A stretch of 64,000 bases of DNA from the NCBI RefSeq assembly GCF_042944905.1, contig NZ_CP168496.1:744001-808000 (forward strand), given 5' to 3'. Origin of the DNA: Psychrobacillus sp042944905. GTDB taxonomy: Bacteria > Bacillota > Bacilli > Bacillales_A > Planococcaceae. Both the position numbers and the translations under genes were made by a program. The notes beneath the pieces are model-generated. The model ran no database searches and was not told the DNA's origin. It saw only the letters and a list, made by a program, of their open reading frames with translations. This document shows, one piece after another, positions 27,801-35,825 of the stretch (the stretch's first letter is position 1; the number at the start of each line of letters is the position of its first letter).

Positions 27801-30152
27801 GTGCTGTTCAAAGTAGTTAATGCAGAAGGTGAAAAAATCGGTGAAGGCCCAGTGACACTCAAACAAGACGGTACGTTCTCACTCGACCTTACTAACTTAA
27901 CACTAGGTGAAAACATAGTCACAATCTATGTAAATGATGCAGCTGGAAATAAAGCCGAGCAATCGTTTGAAGTAGCTTACTCTGAACCTGTAGTAACACT
28001 TTCTGTAAACCCAACGAAACTTGATTTAACTACTGGCGGAACAGCTCAACTTGCTGTTACAGAAACTTCAACACCGACAACAGGGCAAGCTACGAACAAA
28101 GACGTAACTGCAGCAGCTACGTACGTTGTAGCAGACGAATCAGTTGCAAAAGTTACGAATGGACTTGTAACTGCAGTGGCAAAAGGCTCCACTACGATTA
28201 CTATTTCGCATGGTGCCAATAAAGTGACGGTAAATGTGACGGTAAAAGATCCAGTAGTTGTGGTACCAGGTGTGACACTGACTGCGAATAACACACAGAT
28301 TGGTTTGGAACCTGGAAAAGAAGCGCAACTAACGATTACAGAAGTAACAACAACTTCAGATGGAAAAACAACGCAAAAAGACGTAACAAAAGCTGCTACG
28401 TATAAAGTGGCGGATAGTAAAGTGGCATCCGTAACGAATGGTTTAGTAACAGCAAAAAATGAAGGAAGTACAACAATTACCGTTAAATATGGTAAAAATG
28501 AGTTAACTGTCAATGTGGCGGTTAAAGCACCAGTGGTGACACTGACTGCAAACAAAACAGAACTTAATTTAGATCCAGGGAAAGAAGCACAACTGACGAT
28601 TAAAGAAGTAATAACAGCGGCAGATGGAACAACAAAACAAACAGACGTAACAAAAGCTGCAACGTATAAAGTAGCAGATGGTAAAGTGGTTTCCGTAACG
28701 AATGGTTTAGTAACTGCAAAAGCTGCAGGAAAAACAACTATCACCGTTAAACATGGCAAAAATGAGTTAACAGTAACTGTGAATGTGACTGAACCTGGTG
28801 TGACACTTACTACAAACAAAACAGACATTGTTCTCGATCCAGGAAAAGAATCACAACTGACGATTAAAGAAGTAACAACAGGAGCAGATGGAAAAGAAAA
28901 ACAGACAGACGTTACAAAATTTGCAACGTATGTAGTAGCAGATGAAAAAGTGGCTTCTGTAAAAAGTGGTTTAGTCATAGCAAAAGCTGCAGGAAGTACA
29001 ACAATCACCGTTAAATACGGTAAAAATGAATTAACTGTAAATGTGAAGGTTACAGAACCACAAGTAACTCTAACTACAAACAAAACAGACATTGTGCTTG
29101 AACCAGAGAAAGAATCAAAACTAACGATTAAACAAGTAACTACAACGGCAGACGGTAAAACAAAAGAGGTAGATGTAACAAATTTTGCAACGTATACAGT
29201 AGCAGATAGCAAAGTGGCTTCCGTAAGTAGTACTGGTATCGTAAGAGCAGAAGCTGTAGGCAGTACAACAGTCACTGTTAAATACGGTAAAAATGAGTTG
29301 ACTGTCAAGGTGATGGTTGCAGAACCAGTAGTGACACTATCTGTAAATAAAACACAAATTGATTTAGAACCAGGAAAAGAATCACAACTGACGGTTAAAG
29401 AATTAACCATCTCAGTGGATGGAAAAACAACAGAAAAAAATGTGACAAAAGCCGCTACTTATACAGTAGAAAATAGTAAAGTGGCATCTGTAACAGATGG
29501 TTTAATAAGAGCAAAAGCGGTAGGAAGTACAAAAATTACCGTTAAACACGGTAAAAATGAATTAACTGTCAATGTAACAGTTACAGAACCACAAGTGACA
29601 CTGATTGCTAACCAAACGCAACTTGATTTGGAACCAGGAAATGAAGTACAACTGACCATGAAAGAAGTAACAACAACGGCAGATGGAAAAACAACCGAAA
29701 GAGATGTTACAACCGCTGCAACGTATAAAGTAGCAGATGGTAAAGTGGCTTCCTTAACGAATGGCTTAGTAAGAGCAAAAGCAGAAGGCAGCACCACAAT
29801 CACTGTTAAATACGGTAAGAATGAAGTAACTGTCAATGTGAACGTTAAAGCACCAGTTGTGACATTGTCCGTAAACCAGAAAAAACTTGAGATGAAACCA
29901 GGAAAAGAAATACAACTGACTATGAAAGAAGTAACAACAATGGCAGATGGAACAACAACCGAAAGAGATGTTACAACCGCTGCCAAATATACAGTAGCAG
30001 ATAGTAAAGTAGCCTCTGTAAGTAACGGTTTAGTAAGAGCAAAAGCAGAAGGAACTACAACAATCACTGTTAAATACGGAAAAAATGAATTGACAATTGA
30101 AGTGATCGTTGGAAATCCTTTAATAATAGGAGATTTTCTAAAAGTTAACTGA
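24888..30152 (+). CDS. Giant subtilisin-like surface protease with eight Ig-like repeats, copy 2
   Basis: 1754 residues, paralogue of the preceding gene with the same domain order. TTG start after AGGGGGAA. Signal peptide ends near NVFAN; I9-like propeptide; S8 catalytic residues Asp225 (VVDTGIDYTHPEF), His290 (SHGTHVSG) and Ser613 (GTSMATPH); inserted PA domain (~430-555, KGKVVLVSRGT); beta-rich domains; eight Ig-like repeats (~1034-1745). The catalytic halves have diverged clearly, and residues ~790-1000 strongly, whereas the Ig-like repeats stay nearly identical at base level, a sign of recent exchange between the copies. The two probably share a surface location but may differ in substrate. 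Confidence 0.9.
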   Translation: MKKKKLNKFFSAFLTLIMVFTMLSPMNVFANTGDKLNSQNATNESKIQAEKAINEQLALRNVQATLHEDLQDLTGEEEVAVIIHLSENPVALEKGIKELSGKKFTATDASSAERKVNAQQVFVEKEMKLKNISIKEGYSFHTVLNGFGAKVKASDLKKIIEIQGVTLVEPDELRYALDNTEESVNVDAVNGNIGEANNTSISHLGIEKVWARGFKGKGVKVGVVDTGIDYTHPEFVGVYKGGKNFVPHDGGDYARPRDANDPYETAPLDRDPNNPNTPVTQAGSTFATSHGTHVSGTIAGIGANEYRISGLAPEVELHVYRVLGAYGSGYTSWVIRGIEAAVEEGMDVINLSLGGPSMSSVTADAFAINNAMLAGTVAAVATGNSGSARGSIGSPATAALGIAVGNSTNPTITEKGATLVVKAESYDKSYTLNFMAYKFGDKPGEQLTGDYDLVAVPNVGAPADYQGLDVKGKVVLVSRGTPTFPVQIDAAKKAGAIAVIIHNNAGTGLINSNQGSGFAFITTFDMSFPEGTLLRTALASKPGKISFSNFTNTVTGGDTLSSSSSRGPTNPDFDIKPDVVAPGTSIMSTIPMYGKDVPGADYSGAFGRKSGTSMATPHIAAISALMLQANPTWTPFDVKVSLSNTAKLLNTTTYDVFAQGPGRVQPYEAAFPTVLAYALDSNLIQRKVIEHEKGTVRFGKLSEVSEKDVSVTKQIRVEDFAKLGGDYTVDVQITKAFTGATVTVNKSTFKLNGSEMIDVTLNAPKTTVTAAAEILGYIYIKGNGKEISLPFAAEFTPNSIKAVGVSSVKVADYDLSFNSESTKKSSSISGVLGGTGTTRYGEISVELSDLLNHGDEIGTIYNKAGSFTSGPLSYPINGTYTNGDGNIVKMADGAYSLAIYASNTSGSTWYGDADPEPLFVKSTPATIDTAKSHETVKPEYQFNGTIVDDYINFIKALVAIGYKFDVNEKLSVLFKVVNAEGEKIGEGPVTLKQDGTFSLDLTNLTLGENIVTIYVNDAAGNKAEQSFEVAYSEPVVTLSVNPTKLDLTTGGTAQLAVTETSTPTTGQATNKDVTAAATYVVADESVAKVTNGLVTAVAKGSTTITISHGANKVTVNVTVKDPVVVVPGVTLTANNTQIGLEPGKEAQLTITEVTTTSDGKTTQKDVTKAATYKVADSKVASVTNGLVTAKNEGSTTITVKYGKNELTVNVAVKAPVVTLTANKTELNLDPGKEAQLTIKEVITAADGTTKQTDVTKAATYKVADGKVVSVTNGLVTAKAAGKTTITVKHGKNELTVTVNVTEPGVTLTTNKTDIVLDPGKESQLTIKEVTTGADGKEKQTDVTKFATYVVADEKVASVKSGLVIAKAAGSTTITVKYGKNELTVNVKVTEPQVTLTTNKTDIVLEPEKESKLTIKQVTTTADGKTKEVDVTNFATYTVADSKVASVSSTGIVRAEAVGSTTVTVKYGKNELTVKVMVAEPVVTLSVNKTQIDLEPGKESQLTVKELTISVDGKTTEKNVTKAATYTVENSKVASVTDGLIRAKAVGSTKITVKHGKNELTVNVTVTEPQVTLIANQTQLDLEPGNEVQLTMKEVTTTADGKTTERDVTTAATYKVADGKVASLTNGLVRAKAEGSTTITVKYGKNEVTVNVNVKAPVVTLSVNQKKLEMKPGKEIQLTMKEVTTMADGTTTERDVTTAAKYTVADSKVASVSNGLVRAKAEGTTTITVKYGKNELTIEVIVGNPLIIGDFLKVN
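27988..30110 (+). repeat. Eight Ig-like coding repeats of protease 2
   Basis: Same ~86-residue unit and same order as in protease 1. Unit-by-unit matches (for example NNTQIGLEPG second, NKTDIVLEPEK fifth) show the array was duplicated as a block. Confidence 0.85.
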
Positions 30153-30226
30153 TTTCTTTTCATTTTTGATAAAATGCTGACAAAACTCTACAACTAATAG
30201 AGAGTAGAGAAAGGTTCATATGATCC

Positions 30227-30266
30227 AAAACGAAGTAGCCAGAAACTTGGCTACTTCGTTTTTGTT
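30227..30266. terminator. Bidirectional terminator after protease 2
   Basis: AAAACGAAGTAGCC pairs perfectly with GGCTACTTCGTTTT around AGAAACTT. T-runs occur on both strands, though 80 bases separate it from the leftward sigma-factor gene. Confidence 0.9.
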
Positions 30267-30339
30267 TCATTACCGAACGAGAGCAATTTTAGCCAATGCG
30301 AGAGCACACTCCACCTATATGAGAGCGACAAAGGCCCTC

Positions 30340-30828
30340 TTAATTCTTCGCAGCCATATTCTCCCGTAACTTAGTCAACAAGCGTTCTCGTCTTTTCTTG
30401 ATGCCAGGTATTGTGATTCCTGCTCGTGTTGCTGCTTGTTGTAGAGAGATCCCTTCGACGAAGATCCATAAGATCAGTTCTCGCTCGTTTGTTGTTAACT
30501 TTTCTAATGCGAAAGCTAACGCTTCATGGTGGATGCTTTGGCTTAATGTTTGCTCTATTAGAAATGTCAGTTTTTCTTCTTCCATAGGATCGATCGTTTC
30601 TTCTATTTGTTTTTCTTTTTTTAATTCGTCTAGAATCCCTCCGTAAATGCATCGGTATGCATATGGGGCAAAATCACCTCTCTCCGCATCGAATTTTACC
30701 CATGCTCTCCACAAAGCAATTCTTCCAGCTTGTCTATATAATTCATGATTTTTGTAGATAGATAATTTTCTTATACATGCAGAAATCATTGGTTCATATT
30801 GTACTAAATTCTCTTCGAATGTTGACAC
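30340..30828 (-). CDS. Small sigma-70-family factor
   Basis: 162 residues. Region 2 is recognisable in GRIALWRAWVKFDAERGDF followed by APYAYRCIYGGILDELKKEK, and region 4 in ALEKLTTNERELILWIFVEG plus a helix-turn-helix (SLQQAATRAGITIPGIKKRRERL). It is close to the short sigma factors of bacilli that lack regions 1 and 3. GTG start with AAAGGAAAG upstream. No anti-sigma gene lies next to it. It is divergent from comK, and short sigma-like proteins near comK have been seen in Bacillales, so a link to competence is possible but inferred. Confidence 0.8.
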   Translation of the reverse strand: MSTFEENLVQYEPMISACIRKLSIYKNHELYRQAGRIALWRAWVKFDAERGDFAPYAYRCIYGGILDELKKEKQIEETIDPMEEEKLTFLIEQTLSQSIHHEALAFALEKLTTNERELILWIFVEGISLQQAATRAGITIPGIKKRRERLLTKLRENMAAKN

Positions 30829-31100
30829 TGTACTTTCCTTTGGAGTCGTGCACGATTCAATTATTCCTAGGTAGCCTTAGCATAATCGGTCTTCACATTA
30901 TTTACCAAATGGGGAGAAAGGACTTTTGCTTGTACAAACTACCAGTTCGATCTAGAAGAAGTAGTTGTTTAATATTGGGAAGGTTAACTAATACATAAAG
31001 AAGATTCACATAATTACATATTTTCAGTAAAATTAGACTATACAAATATATGAAAGTTTGGTAGTATATAACCATAGTAAAGGAAAAGGGGGATTTAATT

Positions 31101-31571
31101 TTGAAAGACTGTGATTCTAATTTAATTAACAAGAAAACTTTGATGCTTGAATCAGTATTTACAGGAGAGTTTAAAACGAAAATTATTACAACCCATGGCA
31201 TCTATCTCTCCAAAATGACTGTGAAACAATTGCTCGGCAATGCATGCATTCTATTCGCTTCTACACTAGAAGGACGTATGCAAGCAATAAAAAAACTAAT
31301 GAATTATGTCGTTAAAACACCTATACTCATTGATCCAAATGAGATAGGAGCATTTCCAACTATGTCTTATCAACACGTCGAATGTGTTTGGATTTTTAAT
31401 CACCAATTTGAAATAGAGGAAACAGGAAAAGGAGTATCCCTTGTTATATTTAGCAATGGAATGTCTGCTCAGGTTAATGTTTCTAAAAACGTCCTGCTGA
31501 AACAACAACAAAGACTACACACATTAATCGACACTTACCGCATCATTCATCGTGATTTAGATCAAAAGTAG
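31101..31571 (+). CDS. comK: Competence transcription factor ComK
   Basis: 156 residues, the normal length being ~190 in Bacillus subtilis and ~150-160 in many other bacilli. The diagnostic segments are GNACILFASTLEGRMQAIKKL, TPILIDPNEIGAFPTMS and CVWIFNHQFE, close to ComK. TTG start six bases after AAGGGGGA. ComK activates DNA-uptake genes by binding paired AAAAN5TTTT boxes. The ~270-base upstream gap is AT-rich and contains several A/T tracts (for example ATTTTCAGTAAAATT at ~31020) that could serve as self-activation boxes. It ends at a strong terminator. Confidence 0.9.
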   Translation: MKDCDSNLINKKTLMLESVFTGEFKTKIITTHGIYLSKMTVKQLLGNACILFASTLEGRMQAIKKLMNYVVKTPILIDPNEIGAFPTMSYQHVECVWIFNHQFEIEETGKGVSLVIFSNGMSAQVNVSKNVLLKQQQRLHTLIDTYRIIHRDLDQK

Positions 31572-31611
31572 GAATGAATGGTGGTGTAATTTTATAATAA
31601 GTAGCATACGT

Positions 31612-31649
31612 ATAAGCGGCTGAGTGTTAAACTCAGCCGCTTATTTTTT
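31612..31649 (+). terminator. Rho-independent terminator after comK
   Basis: ATAAGCGGCTGAGT pairs perfectly with ACTCAGCCGCTTAT around GTTAA, followed by six T. Confidence 0.9.
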
Positions 31650-31664
31650 AAAAAGAAGACCCCA

Positions 31665-31718
31665 GCGTCCCTGTGTCAGACTCAATTGGTCCTCAAATTG
31701 TGGCTGACACAGGGACGC
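31665..31718. repeat. 54-bp palindromic repeat, family A copy 2
   Basis: GCGTCCCTGTGTCAGACTCA on the left; inverted end TGACACAGGGACGC. Lies between two terminators. Confidence 0.9.
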
Positions 31719-31730
31719 TCTTAAAAATTA

Positions 31731-31763
31731 AAAGCCGTTATAGGTCTTCCCTATAACGGCTTT
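31731..31763 (-). terminator. Terminator of the SLAP gene
   Basis: AAAGCCGTTATAGG pairs with CCTATAACGGCTTT around a short loop; on the leftward strand it is followed by TTTTAATTTTT. Confidence 0.85.
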
Positions 31764-31772
31764 ACGAGTAAT

Positions 31773-32594
31773 TTATAAAGTTTGTGGGATCATTTCAATC
31801 ATCCATGAGCTAAAATCAGGATTTTCCTTCAGGAACACTTCTTTTGGAAAAGATAAATTAATTGGGCGAGCTTGTTTGGATTCGATTTCAAATTGTCCTA
31901 TTGGGAATCCAAGTTTACAAACTATATCACCAGCCGCATCAAATAATTGAATTGGCAGGTTTTCGATCGTTAATGTATCTGCGTATGAATTGCGAATAAT
32001 GATATAAACTTGAACGACATTTTCCATTTCATGAAAATGGAATCCAACGATCGATAGTTCATTTTCTTTTAAAGGTTCTAACGAAGCTACTAAACTTTTC
32101 ACATATTCTTGTTGATCCTCTGAAAGTCCATTTAACCAATTCTCATCTAAATATAATTCAAAATTTGTTACTACTTTTTCGTAATACTCAAATACTATGT
32201 CGAAATCCATCTCATTTGTTATTTCTTCATAAGGAACTAGTAAATCTTCCATTTCAAACAAAAAGTTCCATGGTCGTGCAGTACACGCTTCTAGTTCTCC
32301 AAACAATTCCATTTCAAATTGTTTCTTCGCCAGTTCTCTACCTTCTTTATCTCTCACGATTAAGACTACTTGATCTAAACGTAATTTTTTCGGTAAGGAG
32401 TGTCTAATAATAGCGGTTGCAATAATACCAGCTTCTACTTTATATAATTTTACCCCATGAATATGAAGTTGGTTAGCTACCAAATCTTCTAATTGCTGAT
32501 GAAAATATTGAAAAATATATTTCTCTTGTGCTGGTATTTCCCAATCATCCGAAAAGCTTATTTCAGTTTTATATGTGTTAGGTGAATTTGTCAT
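31773..32594 (-). CDS. SLAP-domain protein (S-layer-assembly-associated type)
   Basis: 273 residues with no signal peptide. It appears to hold two copies of the SLAP domain seen in accessory-Sec S-layer assembly proteins of bacilli: one at ~15-130 (FSDDWEIPAQEKYIFQYFHQ ... ARPWNFLFEMEDL) and one at ~175-270 (KENELSIVGFHFHEMENVVQ ... ARPINLSFPKEVF). The double pattern of Arg-Pro after Ala near the ends of both halves supports the duplication. The family is named for its linkage to SecA2 and S-layer export; neither secA2 nor an S-layer gene lies adjacent here, but the window holds two SbsC-like proteins. ATG start after GAGAGGAA. Confidence 0.65.
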   Translation of the reverse strand: MTNSPNTYKTEISFSDDWEIPAQEKYIFQYFHQQLEDLVANQLHIHGVKLYKVEAGIIATAIIRHSLPKKLRLDQVVLIVRDKEGRELAKKQFEMELFGELEACTARPWNFLFEMEDLLVPYEEITNEMDFDIVFEYYEKVVTNFELYLDENWLNGLSEDQQEYVKSLVASLEPLKENELSIVGFHFHEMENVVQVYIIIRNSYADTLTIENLPIQLFDAAGDIVCKLGFPIGQFEIESKQARPINLSFPKEVFLKENPDFSSWMIEMIPQTL

Positions 32595-32686
32595 GAGTAA
32601 ATTCCTCTCTATTTAAAAGTAATATTCTCTTATTATAACACAACAAGTCAAAACGCTTAACCACTTACATATACAGTTAACCACAA

Positions 32687-32740
32687 GCGTCCCTGTGTCA
32701 GACTCAATTGTTCCCCAAATTCTGGCTGAAATAGGGACGC
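32687..32740. repeat. 54-bp palindromic repeat, family A copy 3
   Basis: Left half as in the other copies; right half has drifted to GGCTGAAATAGGGACGC, giving a weaker stem. Confidence 0.85.
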
Positions 32741-32811
32741 AGGTTAATTAGATAGTAGATAAAGCGATTCTATTGTAAAATAGAAGAATATTCAAAAGGA
32801 GGGAATTTATT

Positions 32812-33210
32812 ATGATGAAAAAAACTGGACAAATAGCATTCGTATTTATTCTTTTTCTATCAGTTTTGACGATGCATACATTTCCAGCGAGTGCGAGCAC
32901 CAAAGTGATGTGGGGAAAAACAGAATTAAAGGTAGGTCAAATCGGTAAAGTAACGATTCTTACAAACACAAGTTTATGGAAACTAGAAAAAGATAATTCT
33001 TTGACAAAAATCCGTGAGCTGAAAAAAGGGGAAGAGTACCGCGTATATAGCTATAAAAGCAATAATGGTGGACTTTACGGAGTTGGTGGAGGAGCTTTTG
33101 TTCAAAAAGGAGCTGCTATTAAGTATGAAACACCTTCTAAGAGTAAGTTGAATTTATTGAAACAGGTAAATAGCGGAGAATCTCCTTTAGAAGTAATCTC
33201 CGTGGAGTAG
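32812..33210 (+). CDS. Small secreted protein, SH3-like
   Basis: 132 residues. Signal peptide MMKKTG, hydrophobic stretch, cleavage near PASAS (~29). The mature part VMWGKTELKVGQIGKVTILT followed by LKKGEEYRVYSYKSNNGGLYGVGGG resembles the short SH3b-like modules that occur alone or attached to larger surface proteins in bacilli. AAAGGAGGGAA precedes the ATG. There is no partner gene in the operon. The function is unknown; cell-wall contact is a guess from the fold. Confidence 0.65.
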   Translation: MMKKTGQIAFVFILFLSVLTMHTFPASASTKVMWGKTELKVGQIGKVTILTNTSLWKLEKDNSLTKIRELKKGEEYRVYSYKSNNGGLYGVGGGAFVQKGAAIKYETPSKSKLNLLKQVNSGESPLEVISVE

Positions 33211-33330
33211 GGCTATGAGTTGAACTTAATAGCCATTAGAAGTGAGATGAGCTAATTGATTATTATAGGGAGAGTTATAAATCTTAGAGACTAATTTCTA
33301 CATCTATTTGGACAATTCAGTTCTGACAAA

Positions 33331-33366
33331 AAAAGAATAACCGCTCTATAAGGAGCGGTTTTCTTT
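33331..33366. terminator. Bidirectional terminator between the secreted protein and DUF805 gene
   Basis: AACCGCTC pairs with GAGCGGTT around TATAAG; an A7 run on the left and TTCTTT on the right allow use in both directions. Confidence 0.8.
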
Positions 33367-33367
33367 A

Positions 33368-33712
33368 CTATCTTTTAGGATTAGTTCCATATTTGTTCTC
33401 ACTATTCTGTCCATCTTGACACGTAAAAACAAGTACAATAATAGGACCAACTAGAGGAATTAAATTAAGTAAAAACCACCATCCACTTCGACCAGTATCA
33501 TGTAATCTTCGAACGGTAACAGCTAAAGCTGGAAGCAAAGTAACTAATGAATAAAGTCCTGTTAATAAAGAAGATAAACCCGCAATTGACTCAACGATTG
33601 CAAAAACGATGGAAATGATTATATCGAAAAGAATAAACATCCAGTATTCCTTACGTCTTGCTCTACCTTTAAATCCTACATAATTTTTTAACGCTTTTAA
33701 ATACCAATACAA
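33368..33712 (-). CDS. DUF805 family membrane protein
   Basis: 114 residues with the DUF805 hallmarks: MYWYLKALKNYVGFKGRARR, RKEYWMFILF, and RRLHDTGRSGWWFLLNLIPLVG. Four membrane helices. TTG start with AGGGGGATT upstream. DUF805 proteins are widespread, small inner-membrane proteins of unknown function. Confidence 0.85.
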   Translation of the reverse strand: MYWYLKALKNYVGFKGRARRKEYWMFILFDIIISIVFAIVESIAGLSSLLTGLYSLVTLLPALAVTVRRLHDTGRSGWWFLLNLIPLVGPIIVLVFTCQDGQNSENKYGTNPKR

Positions 33713-34256
33713 ACAAAATCCCCCTGAAAATTCTAAGATGTGCGCAGTAGTTTATGACTATTGCACTTTAAGTATAGCATTTGGTTATTAATTTTTTAAT
33801 AGGTAAATAATTCCTGTAGCAGTGTTCGTTTAGCCTACAAGGATTCATAGATTATCATTTCAATCATAAATAGATAGAAATACAATAATCGTCTAATTTG
33901 GTTGCTGGATTTCTTTATATGGAAGTAAATCTATGAAAAATTTGAAAGAAACATATTGATCAATTTTCTTTACTTAGTTTATCTGATTAAGTTTTGGTCT
34001 AACGAAATAAACAAAGATTAAAACTATGGTATATAGGGATTTGCGAAGGTTTTGATTATTTAGGCAAATCTATCAAAATTAGCATTTTGAGTCGTTTAAT
34101 CTTCTTATTTGTAAAAAAAATTGATTTTCATAGGTAGTTTTGTAACGATTTATCGGATTATTAAGTTGAATAGTTCCTAATTAAATAGTATTATAGGTTT
34201 GTTGAAATATATTGGAAAATTCTCAACTAGTTACCTAAATTATGAGGAGGAATAAC
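33713..34256. other. Gap ahead of the second SbsC-like gene
   Basis: No gene on either strand. The stretch is very AT-rich. GATTTATCGGATTATTAAG (~34149) is loosely like the TTGTCGGAT motif seen ahead of the first SbsC-like gene. GAGGAGG at 34244 is the ribosome site of the next gene. Confidence 0.4.
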
Positions 34257-35504
34257 ATGAACAAACGATTTATCAAGCAAACGACAGCAGCAGTACTATT
34301 AACAACATCTGTTTTATCTTTTTCACCAGTTGCATTTGGAGCATCTACATCAGTAGATCAATCCGTTAACAAGGTGAAGGCAGAATTGAACAAGGCTGCT
34401 ACTCAGTATGTGTATCCAGCATTAGATGGAAAGCTAGCAACAAGTGACTCATTATCCCCTGTATTAAACAATGCAAAGAAAAACTATCAAAATGCGGTAA
34501 AAGAAATTCAAGCTTCTAAACTTTCACAAAAAGAGAAGCAAGCAAAGTTGAAAGAGATTGAAACGTTGTACAATGAAAAAATTACTAAAGGACTTGTTCC
34601 CTATATTGATGCATATAACTATGCGACGAAATATTTAGATCCTCTATTAGCAGAAATCAAAGCAGCAGAAGCGAAAAATGACTTTGCAGCAGTTGAAAAG
34701 GCTTATCACCAATTGTCTTATCAATTAAAAGGCAGAACTGCTATTTTATATCGCTTCTCTGGAAAAGCATCACGTGATTTGTTGCTTGATAAATACAAAC
34801 AACCATCTGATCAAAAACGTGATGATTTAATGGTCCCTGTAACAATTTATATGAAAATGGTAGAAGTTGAAAAACTTGTAAAAGATGGTAAATCGGAAGA
34901 AGCGAAAAAACTAATGGTAAGCATAGAAGCTTTAGTTAAAACACTTCCAACTACAGGCACATCTAGCTTTATAAACGCATTGGTTAAGAAAGTAGAAACT
35001 GTGAAAGAAGTAGTTACTCCAGTTACACCACCTGCAACTGGCGGCGGTGGTGGTGGCGGTGGCGGCAGTGACACGTCATCATCAGGCAATGATATTTTAA
35101 ATGAAATGCTTCGTACACAAATTGCTTTAGGTAATACTAATACAGGTGATACAATGAAATTTTCAATTGATGGAAACAAAATTGGTGTAACATATAAAGC
35201 TGATAGTAAATTAGGTCATTTTTATGATGAAGCCAATAGAGTTTTCCTTGTATTTAAATCTAAAGATACAGTTGTCGCTTCTGCTTCTGTAACGTACAAA
35301 ACTCCAGATGGAGAAATTACAATTGGTTCTAGTAATAATGCTTTAGACTTTGATAAAGTTATTGAAAAAGCGTTGGCTAAGGTAAACTTAGATAAAGACA
35401 CAACGTTGAGTGTTTTAGATGGTAGAACAATTACTCTTCATGTAGAAGGAACTGTAAGCGGCAAAAAATTTAAAGACACTTATACATTTGAATTTAACAA
35501 ATAA
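34257..35504 (+). CDS. SbsC-like cell-wall-binding surface protein (short form)
   Basis: 415 residues from ATG 34257; the upstream in-frame ATG 34242 would contain the ribosome site GAGGAGG. Signal peptide ends near FGAST (~27). Residues ~30-240 are the SbsC N-terminal wall-polymer-binding domain, very close to SbsC in LVPYIDAYNYATKYLDPLL and RTAILYRFSGKASRDLLLDK. A linker of nine consecutive Gly follows (~263-271), then a ~130-residue C-terminal domain (IGVTYKADSKLGHFYDEANR ... KFKDTYTFEFNK) that I do not recognise. It shares its N-terminal half with the 1012-residue protein at 14469, so one wall-binding module is joined to different exposed domains. Confidence 0.8.
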   Translation: MNKRFIKQTTAAVLLTTSVLSFSPVAFGASTSVDQSVNKVKAELNKAATQYVYPALDGKLATSDSLSPVLNNAKKNYQNAVKEIQASKLSQKEKQAKLKEIETLYNEKITKGLVPYIDAYNYATKYLDPLLAEIKAAEAKNDFAAVEKAYHQLSYQLKGRTAILYRFSGKASRDLLLDKYKQPSDQKRDDLMVPVTIYMKMVEVEKLVKDGKSEEAKKLMVSIEALVKTLPTTGTSSFINALVKKVETVKEVVTPVTPPATGGGGGGGGGSDTSSSGNDILNEMLRTQIALGNTNTGDTMKFSIDGNKIGVTYKADSKLGHFYDEANRVFLVFKSKDTVVASASVTYKTPDGEITIGSSNNALDFDKVIEKALAKVNLDKDTTLSVLDGRTITLHVEGTVSGKKFKDTYTFEFNK

Positions 35505-35516
35505 TTGAAATTACAG

Positions 35517-35556
35517 AAATCCCTTTATGTCCTTTTGACGTAAGGGGATTTTTTTC
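35517..35556 (+). terminator. Rho-independent terminator after the short SbsC-like gene
   Basis: AAATCCCTTTA pairs with TAAGGGGATTT and is followed by a T-run. Confidence 0.8.
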
Positions 35557-35582
35557 AACTCACGCCCTACTCAGCATAAAAG

Positions 35583-35636
35583 GCGTCCCTGTGTCAGCCA
35601 CAATTTGGGGGACAATTGAGTCTGACACAGGGACGC
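35583..35636. repeat. 54-bp palindromic repeat, family A copy 4
   Basis: Inverted orientation relative to the copies at 7299-32687: GCGTCCCTGTGTCAGCCACA first, then AATTGAGTCTGACACAGGGA. Confidence 0.9.
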
Positions 35637-35825
35637 CTCACAGGGCACTGGAGGACAAGAGGTACCTTCCAATCAAAAACAATACATAAGTACTATGCGG
35701 TTTGACACGCTACAACATAAACTAACAAAATCCACCACTTCACACCTATTTTCCTATATAACTCTACTCAACTGCTAATCTTCATGCTAAACTTAAAACT
35801 AAGATAAAGTAAAAAGGGGAATATT

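Noticed and set aside
22302..30110. Regular repeats that could suggest a CRISPR or satellite array
   Set aside because: The period is ~258 bases and in frame; the units are protein domains, not 25-40-base repeats with unique spacers.
35041..35072. GGTGGTGGTGGCGGT tract as a hypervariable contingency locus
   Set aside because: The tract encodes a nine-glycine linker with mixed GGC/GGT codons in frame; triplet slippage would only change linker length, and no switching signal is evident.
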